A DNA stretch of 64,000 bases. Origin: Mycobacterium sp. JS623. Its GTDB lineage: Bacteria; Actinomycetota; Actinomycetes; Mycobacteriales; Mycobacteriaceae. The DNA lies in NCBI RefSeq assembly GCF_000328565.1, contig NC_019966.1, positions 2,294,001 through 2,358,000 of the forward strand, in the 5' to 3' direction. Position 1 is the stretch's first letter; every line of letters begins with the position of its first letter. The notes under the pieces are model-generated. The model ran no database searches. It worked only from the letters and a program-made list of their open reading frames with translations, and was not told the DNA's origin. Positions 45,373-53,941 of this stretch are shown in pieces. Position numbers and translations under genes: made by a program.

Positions 45373-46545
45373 ATGTCCATGGCCGGACCGATGGAGGGCA
45401 TCAAGGTCGTCGAACTCGGCGTCTGGGTGGCCGGCCCCGCGGCGGGCGGCATACTCGCCGACTGGGGTGCCGACGTCATCAAGATCGAGCCGCCGGACGG
45501 GGATCCAGCGCGGATGTTCGGCCGGATGCTCGGTATCGAGGACGACGTCAGCCCACCGTTCGAGATGGACAATCGTTCCAAGCGCAGCATCGTGCTCGAC
45601 CTGGCGACCGACGACGGTCGCGCCACCGCATTCGAGTTGCTCAGCGGCGCAGATGTTTTCCTGACCAACATCCGCCCAGGTGCCCTCGCGCGGATCGGCT
45701 TGGACTTCGAAACGGTTGCTTCGCACAATCCGCGGCTGGTGTACGGCCTGATCACCGGCTACGGCGACAGCGGACCGGATGCCGACCGTGCGGCATATGA
45801 CGTGGCCGCGTTCTGGGCGCGGGCAGGACTGGCGCATCTGCTGACACGGCCGGGTGATACGCCCCCGTTTCAGCGCGGTGGCATGGGTGACCACTCGGCC
45901 GGAATGACGCTCGCCGCGGCGGTTTGTGCGGCACTTGTCGCGCGAGCACGAACCGGCAAGGGGCAGTTGGTCAGTACCTCGCTGTACCGGCAGGGCGCGT
46001 ACACGGTCAGCTTCGACCTCAATACGTTCCTGATGACCGGGCATTCGATCGCCATCGGTCAGCGCGAGACCATGGGCAACCCGTGCATGAACAACTACAC
46101 GGCAGGCGACGGCAAGCGGTTCTGGATTGTCGGCTTACAGGGGAGTCGGCATTGGCCGGCGCTGTGCAGGGCCGTCGAACGGCCGGAGTGGTTGACCGAT
46201 CCGCGCTACGAAAGTGCGCACGCCCGCGCTGCCAATGCAACCGAGCTCGTAACCGAACTGGACGCGATCTTCGCGAGGAGGCCGCTCGACGAATGGGCGG
46301 AAGTCTTTGCGGCAGAACCGGAGTTCTTCTGGTCGCCCATCAACTCCATCGAGGACGTGGTGGCCGACGAGCAGTTTCACGCCGCGGGCGGGGTGGTGTA
46401 CGTGCCCGACGGAGACGGTGGCGGGCCGATGGTGGCAACGCCTGCCGATTTCCATGGCACGCCATGGGAACCGCGTTCTGCTGCACCGCGACTCGGCGAG
46501 CACACCGACGAGATCCTCGCCGAGCTCAAGGCGCGTGGTGCTTGA
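45373..46545 (+). CDS. Family III CoA-transferase of the island
   Basis: The 390-residue protein starts MEGIKVVELGVWVAGPAAGG with ILADWGADVIKIEPP, the family III pattern; the catalytic Asp is in AAYDVAAFWARAG. ATG 45373 or 45379 is possible, GGAAGG upstream fitting the second better. It would activate a carboxylic acid of the pathway as CoA ester by transfer from another acyl-CoA. The 3' end overlaps the convergent tetR2 stop by 20 bp. Confidence 0.88.
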   Translation: MSMAGPMEGIKVVELGVWVAGPAAGGILADWGADVIKIEPPDGDPARMFGRMLGIEDDVSPPFEMDNRSKRSIVLDLATDDGRATAFELLSGADVFLTNIRPGALARIGLDFETVASHNPRLVYGLITGYGDSGPDADRAAYDVAAFWARAGLAHLLTRPGDTPPFQRGGMGDHSAGMTLAAAVCAALVARARTGKGQLVSTSLYRQGAYTVSFDLNTFLMTGHSIAIGQRETMGNPCMNNYTAGDGKRFWIVGLQGSRHWPALCRAVERPEWLTDPRYESAHARAANATELVTELDAIFARRPLDEWAEVFAAEPEFFWSPINSIEDVVADEQFHAAGGVVYVPDGDGGGPMVATPADFHGTPWEPRSAAPRLGEHTDEILAELKARGA

Positions 46546-47050
46546 CCCGCGCTGCGTGGCGTAGTTGATCCAGGAAGTCTGCGTCGTCATCGCTGCGCAC
46601 CAGATAGTGCGAGACCGCAACGCGCACCGCCGTCGCCGCGGCTTCGGCGCCATCGGGTCCGGGGATGAGCCGTTCGAGTCGTGCCCGCATCAGCGGAATG
46701 ACGTGTGACAGCCGCCTGATCATGTGCGCGGGCTCGATGTCGACGACGCGCAGCCCTGGATAGGAATGCTGGTATTCGACGATGTACCGCAGCGTGGCGT
46801 CGAGCTTTTCGTTCGCGGGCAGGCCTGCGCAGGCCTCGGCGACGCCCCGTTCGTACATGTGCGTTTCCCACTTGCCCAGGGCGTCGAGTAGACCTTCCTT
46901 GGACGCGAACCAGCGGTAGAGCGTCGGTCTGGACACCCCGGCCTGCAGCGCTACCTCTGACAGGCTGAGCTTCGTCTTGCCCATGCGGCCGAGCACCTCG
47001 GCGGTTGCGGCGAGGATTCGCTCGCGGCTCGAGTTGTCGACGGGCTGCAC
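46526..47050 (-). CDS. TetR-family repressor 2 of the catabolic island
   Basis: The 174-residue protein has HTH SEVALQAGVSRPTLYRWFAS identical to TetR 1, followed by a related ligand domain (LRYIVEYQHSYPGLRVVDIE). GTG 47050 is used because upstream readings run through the operator at 47060-47085. It is divergent from the P450 gene at 47095. The shared recognition helix predicts that both repressors read the same operator set, with different ligand responses possible. Confidence 0.87.
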   Translation of the reverse strand: MQPVDNSSRERILAATAEVLGRMGKTKLSLSEVALQAGVSRPTLYRWFASKEGLLDALGKWETHMYERGVAEACAGLPANEKLDATLRYIVEYQHSYPGLRVVDIEPAHMIRRLSHVIPLMRARLERLIPGPDGAEAAATAVRVAVSHYLVRSDDDADFLDQLRHAARVKHHAP

Positions 47051-47059
47051 GATCACAGC

Positions 47060-47085
47060 TTTACAAATTTTCGCTGAAGTGTCAC
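47060..47085. promoter_or_regulatory. Island operator copy 3
   Basis: TTTACAAAT at 47060-47068 and TGTCAC at 47080-47085, start-to-start distance 20. It fills the gap between tetR2 (start 47050) and the P450 (start 47095), 9 bp from each, so binding would block both. Confidence 0.8.
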
Positions 47086-47094
47086 GCTGATTCG

Positions 47095-48348
47095 GTGACA
47101 GCGGCACCGGTGCAGGCGCGTGAGTACAGTCCGATCGACATCACGTCACACGACTTCTGGAGTCGGCCGTTCGCCGTGCGCGACGAGATGTTCGCGCAGC
47201 TCCGCGCCGCTGAAGGGCTGAGTTGGCACCGGCCCTTCCCGTCGATGTTCCCGATCGAGGAGCCGGGCTACTGGGCGCTGACGCGGCGCGCCGACATTGT
47301 GTTCGTCAGCCAGCACCCCGAGCTGTTCACGTCGGCGCGGGGCGTGGCACTTGACCCGATGCCCGCCGAGATCCAGCAGTTCGCGTCGTTCTTCCTGACC
47401 ATGGATCCGCCGCAGCACACCGTGTATCGGCGGCTGATCAGTTCTGCGTTCACGCCGCGACACGTGCGCCAGATCGAGGATCAGATCCACACCAACGCGA
47501 TGACGATTGTCGACGACCTCGTCGGTGCGGGCGATGTCGACTTCGTCGAAGCCTGCTCGGCGCGACTGCCGATGCTGACGATCATGGAGATGCTCGGCGT
47601 CCCGAAGGCCGACCAGCCGGCGGTTGCCAAGGCCGCCGAAAAGCTGTTCGGGCTCAGCGACGACGAATACAGCTCGATCGAGGAACGCGCGCAGGACACG
47701 ATCAACGAGATCATGCTGCTGAACACCACGGGTCAGGAGCTGGCGAAGTTCCGGCGCGCCAACCCCGGCGACGATTTGATGACGAGCATCGTCAACGCCG
47801 AGGTCGACGGTCACCGGCTGACCGACGATGAGATGGGTGCGTTTTTGATCCTGCTGGCGTCGGCGGGCAACGACACCACCAAGCAGGCCACCACGCACAC
47901 GATGATGGCGTTGGTCGAGAACCCGGCCCAACGTGGTTGGCTGATGGCGGATTTCGAGAACCGGATCGGTCCTGCCATTGAGGAATTCGTGCGGTGGGCG
48001 TCGCCGGTCCTGCAGTTCGCGCGGTTTGTCACCGAGGACACCGAAATCAACGGGCAGCCGGTCAGCGCCGGAGACAAGGTCGGCCTGTTCTACTGCTCGG
48101 CGAACCGGGATGAGGCGGTCTTCGACGACCCCGACCAGTTCAATCTGCAGCGCTCACCCAATCCGCACCTCGGCTTCGGCGGTGGCGGCCCGCACTTCTG
48201 CCTTGGCAACCAGCTGACCAAGGCCGAGCTGCGAAACCTGTTCCGCGAGTTGTTGACCCGGTTGACGACCGTCGAGTTCGGTGAACCCGATCTGCTGTAC
48301 AGCAGCTTCGTCCACGGCGTCAAACGGCTGCCGGCGTTCGTCAAGTAG
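47095..48348 (+). CDS. Cytochrome P450 (island P450 1)
   Basis: The 417-residue P450 has the I-helix oxygen motif SAGNDTT, the ExxR pair in EEFVRW, and the haem-binding loop FGGGGPHFCLGNQL with the Cys ligand. No membrane anchor is present, as usual for bacterial class I P450s. The first half (FLTMDPPQHTVYRRLISSAF) is like P450s acting on steroids, terpenoids and branched lipids, but the substrate cannot be assigned. Its ferredoxin partner is encoded 8 bp downstream. GTG 47095 starts just after the operator. Confidence 0.92.
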   Translation: MTAAPVQAREYSPIDITSHDFWSRPFAVRDEMFAQLRAAEGLSWHRPFPSMFPIEEPGYWALTRRADIVFVSQHPELFTSARGVALDPMPAEIQQFASFFLTMDPPQHTVYRRLISSAFTPRHVRQIEDQIHTNAMTIVDDLVGAGDVDFVEACSARLPMLTIMEMLGVPKADQPAVAKAAEKLFGLSDDEYSSIEERAQDTINEIMLLNTTGQELAKFRRANPGDDLMTSIVNAEVDGHRLTDDEMGAFLILLASAGNDTTKQATTHTMMALVENPAQRGWLMADFENRIGPAIEEFVRWASPVLQFARFVTEDTEINGQPVSAGDKVGLFYCSANRDEAVFDDPDQFNLQRSPNPHLGFGGGGPHFCLGNQLTKAELRNLFRELLTRLTTVEFGEPDLLYSSFVHGVKRLPAFVK

Positions 48349-48356
48349 GAGAGACT

Positions 48357-48554
48357 ATGCGGGTCGAAGTCGACCTCGATAAGTGCACGGGACATGGGAT
48401 CTGCGAGTCGATCGCAGAGGATGTGTTCGAGGTGCAGGACGACGGCACCGTGCTGATCCATGAGAATGACCGGCCGGAGTCGGATCGAGATCGCATGCAG
48501 CAGGCCGTAACCCAGTGCCCTGCAGCGGCTCTTTATCTGCGCGAGCAGACGTAA
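48357..48554 (+). CDS. 3Fe-4S ferredoxin with His in the cluster motif
   Basis: The 65-residue ferredoxin reads VDLDKCTGHGICESIAEDVF ... CPAAALYL. Its cluster motif is C-x2-H-x2-C...C-P; the usual second Cys is His (CTGHGIC). Mycobacterial P450-linked 3Fe-4S ferredoxins often vary here. ATG 48357, preceded by GGAGAG, lies 8 bp after the P450 and it should carry electrons to it. The last codons lie inside the following hairpin. Confidence 0.92.
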   Translation: MRVEVDLDKCTGHGICESIAEDVFEVQDDGTVLIHENDRPESDRDRMQQAVTQCPAAALYLREQT

Positions 48555-48600
48555 AATGCCCCGACACGCCGAGGATTTCGGGCACTTTGCGTCTGCTCGC
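48541..48600. terminator. 60-bp hairpin overlapping the ferredoxin 3' end
   Basis: GCGAGCAGACGTAAAATGCC opens the left arm and GGGCACTTTGCGTCTGCTCG, then C, the right arm; 11 outer pairs are nearly perfect. The loop holds ACACGCCGAGGATTTC, close to that of the hairpin at 27564-27623 read on the other strand. It is between convergent genes and supplies the ferredoxin stop codon (TAA 48552-48554). Confidence 0.65.
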
Positions 48601-48601
48601 G

Positions 48602-49417
48602 CTATCTAGGCGGACGCGGGCGCACCAGCACCGACTGCTGAATGCCGCCGACGGGTCCGCTCTCGTCGAACAGCGTGCCGATCGTCGTGCCGATGCCGTC
48701 GGGGCCGTAGTTGGTTTCGGCGCGGATGCCGATCCACTCGCCGTCGGGCACGCGATGGATGTGCACGACGAGATCGGTGTTCAGGAACGTCCATCGGCGG
48801 ATGTCCAGCTTCGTGCCGATGCCGTTGGCATCATCCGCGACGGCGAACAGCCTCTGCAGCGGAGTCATGCTCTCGCCCTTGACCAGATCGACCTCGGGCC
48901 TGATCCACGATTCGCCCGCCCCATCGTTCAGCGGCTTGGTCAGCCAGCGCCAATCCAGGCTGTGCACATAGTTCGGATCCCAGTCTTTCTTCATGTCTCG
49001 GCCGCGCGCCTCGCCCACTGGGCGCAGCGGTGGCGCCGGGGCGTGCACGACCTCACTGGTGTCGAGTGTCTGCAGCCGCCACCCGCTGGCCCGCGCGACC
49101 GGCCGCGGCTCACCGTCGGGGCCCGGCGCCAGCATTTCGGCGGTTACCAATTCGATCTGTTTGCCGGAGCGTTCGCGTTTAGCGCGCACCCACAGGTCGC
49201 CCTCCGCGGGCACCGGCCCCAGCAGGTCGACCATGACGCGGCTCAGCCGGGTGTCGTCGCGCTGCTCGCACCGCTCCAATCCTCGCACCAGCAAGGCGGA
49301 TACGGGCGCCGCGTGCTGAATCGCCGCGGACCATGTGCTGCGGACCATGTCGGTTGCTATGAATTTTTCGCCGAGTTCGTCTGTCGCATTGATGAGTTCG
49401 TAGTACGAGTCGCTCAC
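48602..49417 (-). CDS. Thioesterase-superfamily protein (double hotdog)
   Basis: The 271-residue protein begins VSDSYYELINATDELGEKFI and contains STWSAAIQHAAPVSALLVRG and LVVHIHRVPDGEWIGIRAET, typical of the TesB-like 4HBT_3 group of actinobacterial thioesterases. GTG 49417 overlaps the SMP-30 stop (GTGA), so the two are co-translated. It could release a pathway acid from CoA. Confidence 0.78.
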   Translation of the reverse strand: MSDSYYELINATDELGEKFIATDMVRSTWSAAIQHAAPVSALLVRGLERCEQRDDTRLSRVMVDLLGPVPAEGDLWVRAKRERSGKQIELVTAEMLAPGPDGEPRPVARASGWRLQTLDTSEVVHAPAPPLRPVGEARGRDMKKDWDPNYVHSLDWRWLTKPLNDGAGESWIRPEVDLVKGESMTPLQRLFAVADDANGIGTKLDIRRWTFLNTDLVVHIHRVPDGEWIGIRAETNYGPDGIGTTIGTLFDESGPVGGIQQSVLVRPRPPR

Positions 49418-50247
49418 GGCCAGCCTGCTCCTGGGATGTCGACGATGGTCGCGTCCAGCCGCGCCAGTCTCGTCCCGACCAGTCGGTTTGGATAGGCGCT
49501 GGTGCTCGACAGCATGAACAGGGTGCGACGCTCCGGACCACCGAGCATGCACGCGATCGCGGTGCGGTCTCCGATGTCGATGCGATCGGTCACGGTGCCA
49601 CCCTTGACAATCCGGTCGAACCGGTTCGCCAGAGTCATCGACGTCCAAACTCCGCCTTGGGCATCGAGGCAGATGCCGTCGGGTGGTCCCTCCAGTCCGT
49701 CGGCGAAGATTCGCCGATCCGACAGTGCACCGTCGGCGCCAATGGTGAACGCCGTCAAGCGCCTACCGATCGATTCGGCGACGATGAGCATCGTGCCGTC
49801 GGGCGTGATCACCATGCCGTTCGGAAAGTCGAGGTCTTCGGCGACGACGGTCGGGGTGTTATCGGGGTCCAGCCGCACGATGACGCCGCCCTCGCGGGCC
49901 TGCGATCCGACGTATGCGCGTCCGATGTCGTCGATCACCATGTCGCCGAGGTTCGCGGGGACGACGTCGGACAGGTCGACGACGGTCGAGACGGTGTCAC
50001 CGTCGTAGCCCAGCACCTGCCGCTTCTCGGTCGACGCGATCAGCAGCGATCCGTCCGGCCGAAAGCCGAGACCCGACGGGGCATGGCCGGTCAACGGCAG
50101 CGTGGTCATGTCCCCGTGCAGGTTGACCGTGTGCACCGCCTGGCCGAGCATGTCAGAGAACCACAGCAGTCCCTCGAACCACCGTGGTCCCTCGCCGAAA
50201 CAGAAACCGTTGGCCAGCGACGTCAGCGTCGCACCTTTACAAATCAC
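49414..50247 (-). CDS. SMP-30/gluconolactonase-family lactonase
   Basis: About 277 residues with six-bladed beta-propeller repeats: FGEGPRWFEGLLWFSDMLGQ, LDFPNGMVITPDGTMLIVAE and GPPDGICLDAQGGVWTSMTL. The metal-binding Glu (GEGPRW), Asn (FPNG) and Asp (PPDG) are present. SMP-30 proteins hydrolyse lactones, which fits ring opening after a Baeyer-Villiger step. GTG 50247 lies inside the operator; a start at 50283 would translate through it. Divergent from the NIPSNAP-like gene. Confidence 0.82.
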   Translation of the reverse strand: MICKGATLTSLANGFCFGEGPRWFEGLLWFSDMLGQAVHTVNLHGDMTTLPLTGHAPSGLGFRPDGSLLIASTEKRQVLGYDGDTVSTVVDLSDVVPANLGDMVIDDIGRAYVGSQAREGGVIVRLDPDNTPTVVAEDLDFPNGMVITPDGTMLIVAESIGRRLTAFTIGADGALSDRRIFADGLEGPPDGICLDAQGGVWTSMTLANRFDRIVKGGTVTDRIDIGDRTAIACMLGGPERRTLFMLSSTSAYPNRLVGTRLARLDATIVDIPGAGWP

Positions 50248-50261
50248 GCCGTAAGTGTCAC
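50236..50261. promoter_or_regulatory. Island operator copy 4
   Basis: TTTACAAAT at 50236-50244 and TGTCAC at 50256-50261, start-to-start distance 20. It lies between the divergent SMP-30 gene and the NIPSNAP-P450 operon. It covers the likely SMP-30 start codon. Confidence 0.75.
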
Positions 50262-50305
50262 GCTCGCAAGGTGCCACTGTCAACTACCTGCAGCCTTCGG
50301 TGAGC

Positions 50306-51010
50306 ATGAAGCGCTACCACGGCCACACGCTTCTCTACCTTCACGAGACCATCGACCTGGGGTCCGGGCGTAGCGAGCAATTCACAGAAATGTTCAGCGA
50401 CGTGTACCACCCGATGATGGAAGACCTTGGCGCACGGCTGTTCGCGATCTGGGCGACGACGCCCTACAACGGCCACTGGCCGCAGGCGACCATCATCTGG
50501 GAGATCGACGCGTTCGCCGACTATGCGCGAATCGGCAAGGCGCAGGCGCGGGGCGGCAGCCACGAGTCGTCGGCCGCGAAGTGGGCGGCGTTCCTGTGGG
50601 AGATCGGCGCGTCGGGAGAGGGCCGGATCATGTACGCCGGCGCGAGCAACAAGACACTCGCCGAACTCAAGGAGTCGAAGTTCGGGGCAGGGCTGGTGAT
50701 CCAGGAGATCATGCAGACCAAACCGGGCCGTCAGGACGACTACATCCGTGAACTCGAGCGGCTGTATGTGCCGTGGTCGGAGCGTACCGGCAAGCGTTGG
50801 CTCGGCTCGTTCATCACCACGTTCCGGTTCAACGAGGTGATCCACTACTGGGCGCTCGACGGCGATTGGGACTGCTTCGAGAACCACTATCCTTCCTGGA
50901 AGGACAGCCCGCCCGCCGAAATCGTCACCTGGATGAGCGTCGCGCCGGCGCTGCGCGACGGCTGGGAAGATTCGATCCTGCAGGCCCTACCACCCTCGCC
51001 GCTGCAATGA
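50306..51010 (+). CDS. NIPSNAP-like dimeric alpha-beta barrel protein
   Basis: The 234-residue protein has two ferredoxin-like repeats: YLHETIDLGSGRSEQFTEMF ... WEIDAFADYARI and IQEIMQTKPGRQDDYIRELE ... HYWALDGDWDCF. This repeated pattern is typical of NIPSNAP/dimeric alpha-beta barrel proteins, found in catabolic clusters with unknown exact function (isomerase, monooxygenase or binding). ATG 50306 or GTG 50300 can start. Its stop overlaps the next P450 start (ATGA). Confidence 0.65.
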   Translation: MKRYHGHTLLYLHETIDLGSGRSEQFTEMFSDVYHPMMEDLGARLFAIWATTPYNGHWPQATIIWEIDAFADYARIGKAQARGGSHESSAAKWAAFLWEIGASGEGRIMYAGASNKTLAELKESKFGAGLVIQEIMQTKPGRQDDYIRELERLYVPWSERTGKRWLGSFITTFRFNEVIHYWALDGDWDCFENHYPSWKDSPPAEIVTWMSVAPALRDGWEDSILQALPPSPLQ

Positions 51011-52227
51011 ATTCACCTGTGATGCAAAAGTTTTCATACGATCCGTTTGACCCGGCGGTGATGGCCGACCCGCTGTCCTACTACCGGGTTTTGCGTGACG
51101 AGCATCCTGTGTACTACCTCGACAAGTGGGACACGTTTGCATTGTCGCGATTCGCCGACATCTGGGATGTCCTCGAGATCAGCGACGGCACCTTCGTAGC
51201 ATCGGAAGGGACCCTGCCCGCCGCAACGGTTTTGGGACAGCGCAACCACGGTCCTGTGCCAGATCCACCGCTGCACCCGATGCCGTTCCATGCGAACTTC
51301 GACGCCCCGATCTATGACGGTGTGCGGCGGTGCACGTCGAGCCCGTTGCGGCCAAAGTCGGTGGCGCAGCTGGCCGACCGGATCCGCACGCTGACCAACG
51401 AGCGACTCGACGAGCTGTTGCCACGAGGGACATTCGATCTGACGCAGGAATACGGCGGCATCGTCGCCGCGTCGGTGGTGTGCGAATTGCTGGGTCTGCC
51501 TGTCGATCTCGCCCCCGAGGTACTGGCCACGGTCAACGCGGGCAGCCTGGCGCAACCAGGCAGCGGCGTGGAAGTCGCCAACGCCCGTCCCGGTTATCTC
51601 TCGTACCTGGTGCCCCTGGTGCAGCAGCGACGAGTCGATGGTGAATCCTCGATCGCCCGCAATCTGATCGACTACCGGCTGCCCGACGGCTCCGCCCTGA
51701 ACGACATCGAGGCCGCCACCCAACTGCTCGGCATCTTCATCGGCGGAACGGAAACGGTGCCGAAAATCGTCGCGCACGGGCTATGGGAATTGGGCCGACG
51801 GCCTGACCAGATGGCGGCGGTGCGCGCCGACCTGAACGCCAATGTGCCCGTTGCCCGTGAGGAGATGATCCGTTATTGCGCACCCGCACAGTGGTTCGCC
51901 CGCACTGTTCGCAAGCCGTTCACCATGCACGGCACCACAATTGAGCCCGGCCAACGGATCATCACACTCCTCGCGTCGGCCAACCGCGACGAGCGTGAAT
52001 ACGCCAATCCCGACGACTTCGTCTGGGACCGCCCCATCGAACGATTGCTGGCCTTCGGCCGCGGTCAACACTTCTGCCTCGGCGTGCATCTGGCACGCCT
52101 GGAGATCGCCATCATGGTGACCGAATGGCTCAAGCGTGTCGATGACTGGCGCGTTGACAGCGACTCTGCTCTGCGACCGCCGTCGAGCTTCCAGTGGGGC
52201 TGGAACACCATCCCGGTGGAGGTCTGA
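51007..52227 (+). CDS. Cytochrome P450 (island P450 2)
   Basis: The 406-residue P450 has the I-helix motif GGTETV (Thr kept, second Thr replaced by Val), ExxR in REEMIRY, and the haem loop FGRGQHFCLGVHLA. ATG 51007 overlaps the previous stop. It is the second gene of a tightly packed run (NIPSNAP-like, P450, ADH, aldolase, SDR, BVMO, hydrolase, ACAD). It probably hydroxylates the ring or side chain, giving an alcohol for the dehydrogenases that follow. Confidence 0.92.
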   Translation: MNSPVMQKFSYDPFDPAVMADPLSYYRVLRDEHPVYYLDKWDTFALSRFADIWDVLEISDGTFVASEGTLPAATVLGQRNHGPVPDPPLHPMPFHANFDAPIYDGVRRCTSSPLRPKSVAQLADRIRTLTNERLDELLPRGTFDLTQEYGGIVAASVVCELLGLPVDLAPEVLATVNAGSLAQPGSGVEVANARPGYLSYLVPLVQQRRVDGESSIARNLIDYRLPDGSALNDIEAATQLLGIFIGGTETVPKIVAHGLWELGRRPDQMAAVRADLNANVPVAREEMIRYCAPAQWFARTVRKPFTMHGTTIEPGQRIITLLASANRDEREYANPDDFVWDRPIERLLAFGRGQHFCLGVHLARLEIAIMVTEWLKRVDDWRVDSDSALRPPSSFQWGWNTIPVEV

Positions 52228-52229
52228 GG

Positions 52230-53198
52230 ATGTGGGCCTATCGGCTGGTTGCGCCGTACACCTTTGAGCGAGTGGACATTCCGGAGAAGACGCCGGGGAG
52301 TCTCGGCGACCGTCAGGTGCTGCTGCGTTTCCTGGCCGCCGGTATCTGCGGCAGCGACCTGCCTGGCTTTCGTGGCAGCAAGGGCAGGCTCCCCGGTGAC
52401 ACCGGGGTCAGCGCTGCGGAAATGGACGGCTTTCCGATACACGAGGTCGTCGGTGAGGTGATCGCCAGTCGCCATCGAAGCCACGGCGTCGGCGATCGGG
52501 TTGTCGGCTGGGCGTCCGGTTTCGACGGGCTGATGGAACACGTCGTGGCCGACGGGGAGGGTCTGGCCCCGTTCGATCCCGCACTGACGCCGCAGCACGC
52601 GGTGGCGCTGCAGCCGCTGGCATGCGTCCTCTACGTGCTCGAACAAATTCCCAACATCAAGGGAAGCCACGTCGCCGTCATCGGCCAGGGCTCGATCGGG
52701 CTGCTGTTCTCCTACGCGGCAAAGGCTTTCGGCGCACGGCACGTGACCGGTGTCGATCCGATCGACCGCGACGGCATTGGCAAGGAATTCGGCGTCGACA
52801 CCATCGTCCGCGCTCCCAGCGACCGTTGGGTCAGCCACCTGGATGCCAACGACCGGCCCGACATCGTCATCGAAGCCGTCGGCCACCAGGTCGCGACGCT
52901 GAATCACGCGATCGAAGCGGCGGCTTTCGGTGGGACGGTGTTCTATTTCGGAGTTCCCGACGATGACAGCTACCCGATCAGCATGCGGACAATGCTGCGC
53001 AACAACCTGACTCTCAAATCGGGTGTGACGCTGGACCGCCGGCGCGTGCTGTGCTCTGCCAGCGAATTCGCCCGCAAGCATCCCGAATTGCTCCGCGCAT
53101 ACGTCAGCCATACGTTCGGTGTCGACGAGGTTCAGGCCGCATTCGAACTGGCCTGCCGCCCGACGCCGGTACGCATCAAGATTGCGATCGTCGCATGA
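52230..53198 (+). CDS. Zinc-type alcohol dehydrogenase (MDR family)
   Basis: The 322-residue MDR protein has the catalytic-zinc region GICGSDLPGF, a PIHEVVGEV version of the usual GHE motif, and the nucleotide fold VAVIGQGSIGLLFSYAAKAF. The four-Cys structural zinc loop is absent, as in short MDR forms. It would oxidise an alcohol made by a P450 to the ketone used by the Baeyer-Villiger enzyme. ATG 52230 follows the P450 stop by 2 bp; the stop overlaps the aldolase start. Confidence 0.85.
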   Translation: MWAYRLVAPYTFERVDIPEKTPGSLGDRQVLLRFLAAGICGSDLPGFRGSKGRLPGDTGVSAAEMDGFPIHEVVGEVIASRHRSHGVGDRVVGWASGFDGLMEHVVADGEGLAPFDPALTPQHAVALQPLACVLYVLEQIPNIKGSHVAVIGQGSIGLLFSYAAKAFGARHVTGVDPIDRDGIGKEFGVDTIVRAPSDRWVSHLDANDRPDIVIEAVGHQVATLNHAIEAAAFGGTVFYFGVPDDDSYPISMRTMLRNNLTLKSGVTLDRRRVLCSASEFARKHPELLRAYVSHTFGVDEVQAAFELACRPTPVRIKIAIVA

Positions 53199-53941
53199 CG
53201 CCGAGCAGGCTGCAGGGAGCCTTGGCCGCAAAGCAGCAGGTATGGGGCGGATGGGTAGTCGGCCCGACGATCATTGGCCCTGAGGAATTCGCCGCCGCCG
53301 GATACGACTACGTCGGATTCGATGTGCAGCACGGCTATCTCGACGACGCTGACGTCGCCCTGCTGTTGCGCCGATTGGAGCATGTGCCGATCGCGACCGC
53401 GGTGCGACTGCCGTCGACCGACCCCGCCCCGATAGGCCGGGTACTCGACGCGGGCGCCGACGCTGTCATCATCGCGATGATCGAGTCGGCCGATCAGGCT
53501 GCCGCCGCCGTCGCCGCCACCCGCTATGCGCCCGACGGGGTGCGCAGCTTTGGGCCGTTGCGCGCCAGCCTCGGGCTCGACCCTGCGGCGCTCGAAGCGA
53601 GGGTGAGTGTGTTCGCGATGATCGAAACCGCGAGGGGCTTATCGGCGGTCGACGACATCTGCACCGTCCCGGGACTGACAGGCGTCTATGTCGGACCCGC
53701 GGACCTAACCATCTCACTCGGATACGGGCTGGTGGACACGTGGACACACCCCGACGTGCGCAATGCGATGGCCCGAGTACACAAGTCGGCGTCAGCGGCT
53801 GGCCTGGTGGCTGGAATTCATGCCAGCAGCGGGGCTCGCGGTAAAGCCATGGCGGAAGCGGGTTTTCAGATGATCACCCTTGCCTCGGAATCGCAGGCGC
53901 TGCGGCGGGGTGCGGCTGCGCACTTTCGGGAGGCGCAATGA
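53195..53941 (+). CDS. HpcH/HpaI-family aldolase
   Basis: The 248-residue protein has the HpcH/HpaI signatures FDVQHGYLD (catalytic His), SFGPLRASL, AMIETARGL (metal Glu) and VGPADLTISLG (metal Asp). These class II pyruvate aldolases cleave 4-hydroxy-2-oxo acids to pyruvate and an aldehyde. It may split a ring-opened intermediate. It overlaps neighbours by 4 bp on both sides. Confidence 0.88.
   Translation: MTPSRLQGALAAKQQVWGGWVVGPTIIGPEEFAAAGYDYVGFDVQHGYLDDADVALLLRRLEHVPIATAVRLPSTDPAPIGRVLDAGADAVIIAMIESADQAAAAVAATRYAPDGVRSFGPLRASLGLDPAALEARVSVFAMIETARGLSAVDDICTVPGLTGVYVGPADLTISLGYGLVDTWTHPDVRNAMARVHKSASAAGLVAGIHASSGARGKAMAEAGFQMITLASESQALRRGAAAHFREAQ

Noticed and set aside
48515..49495. 326-codon + strand open frame
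   Set aside because: Antisense to the thioesterase gene, which is supported by family motifs and a 4-bp overlap with SMP-30.
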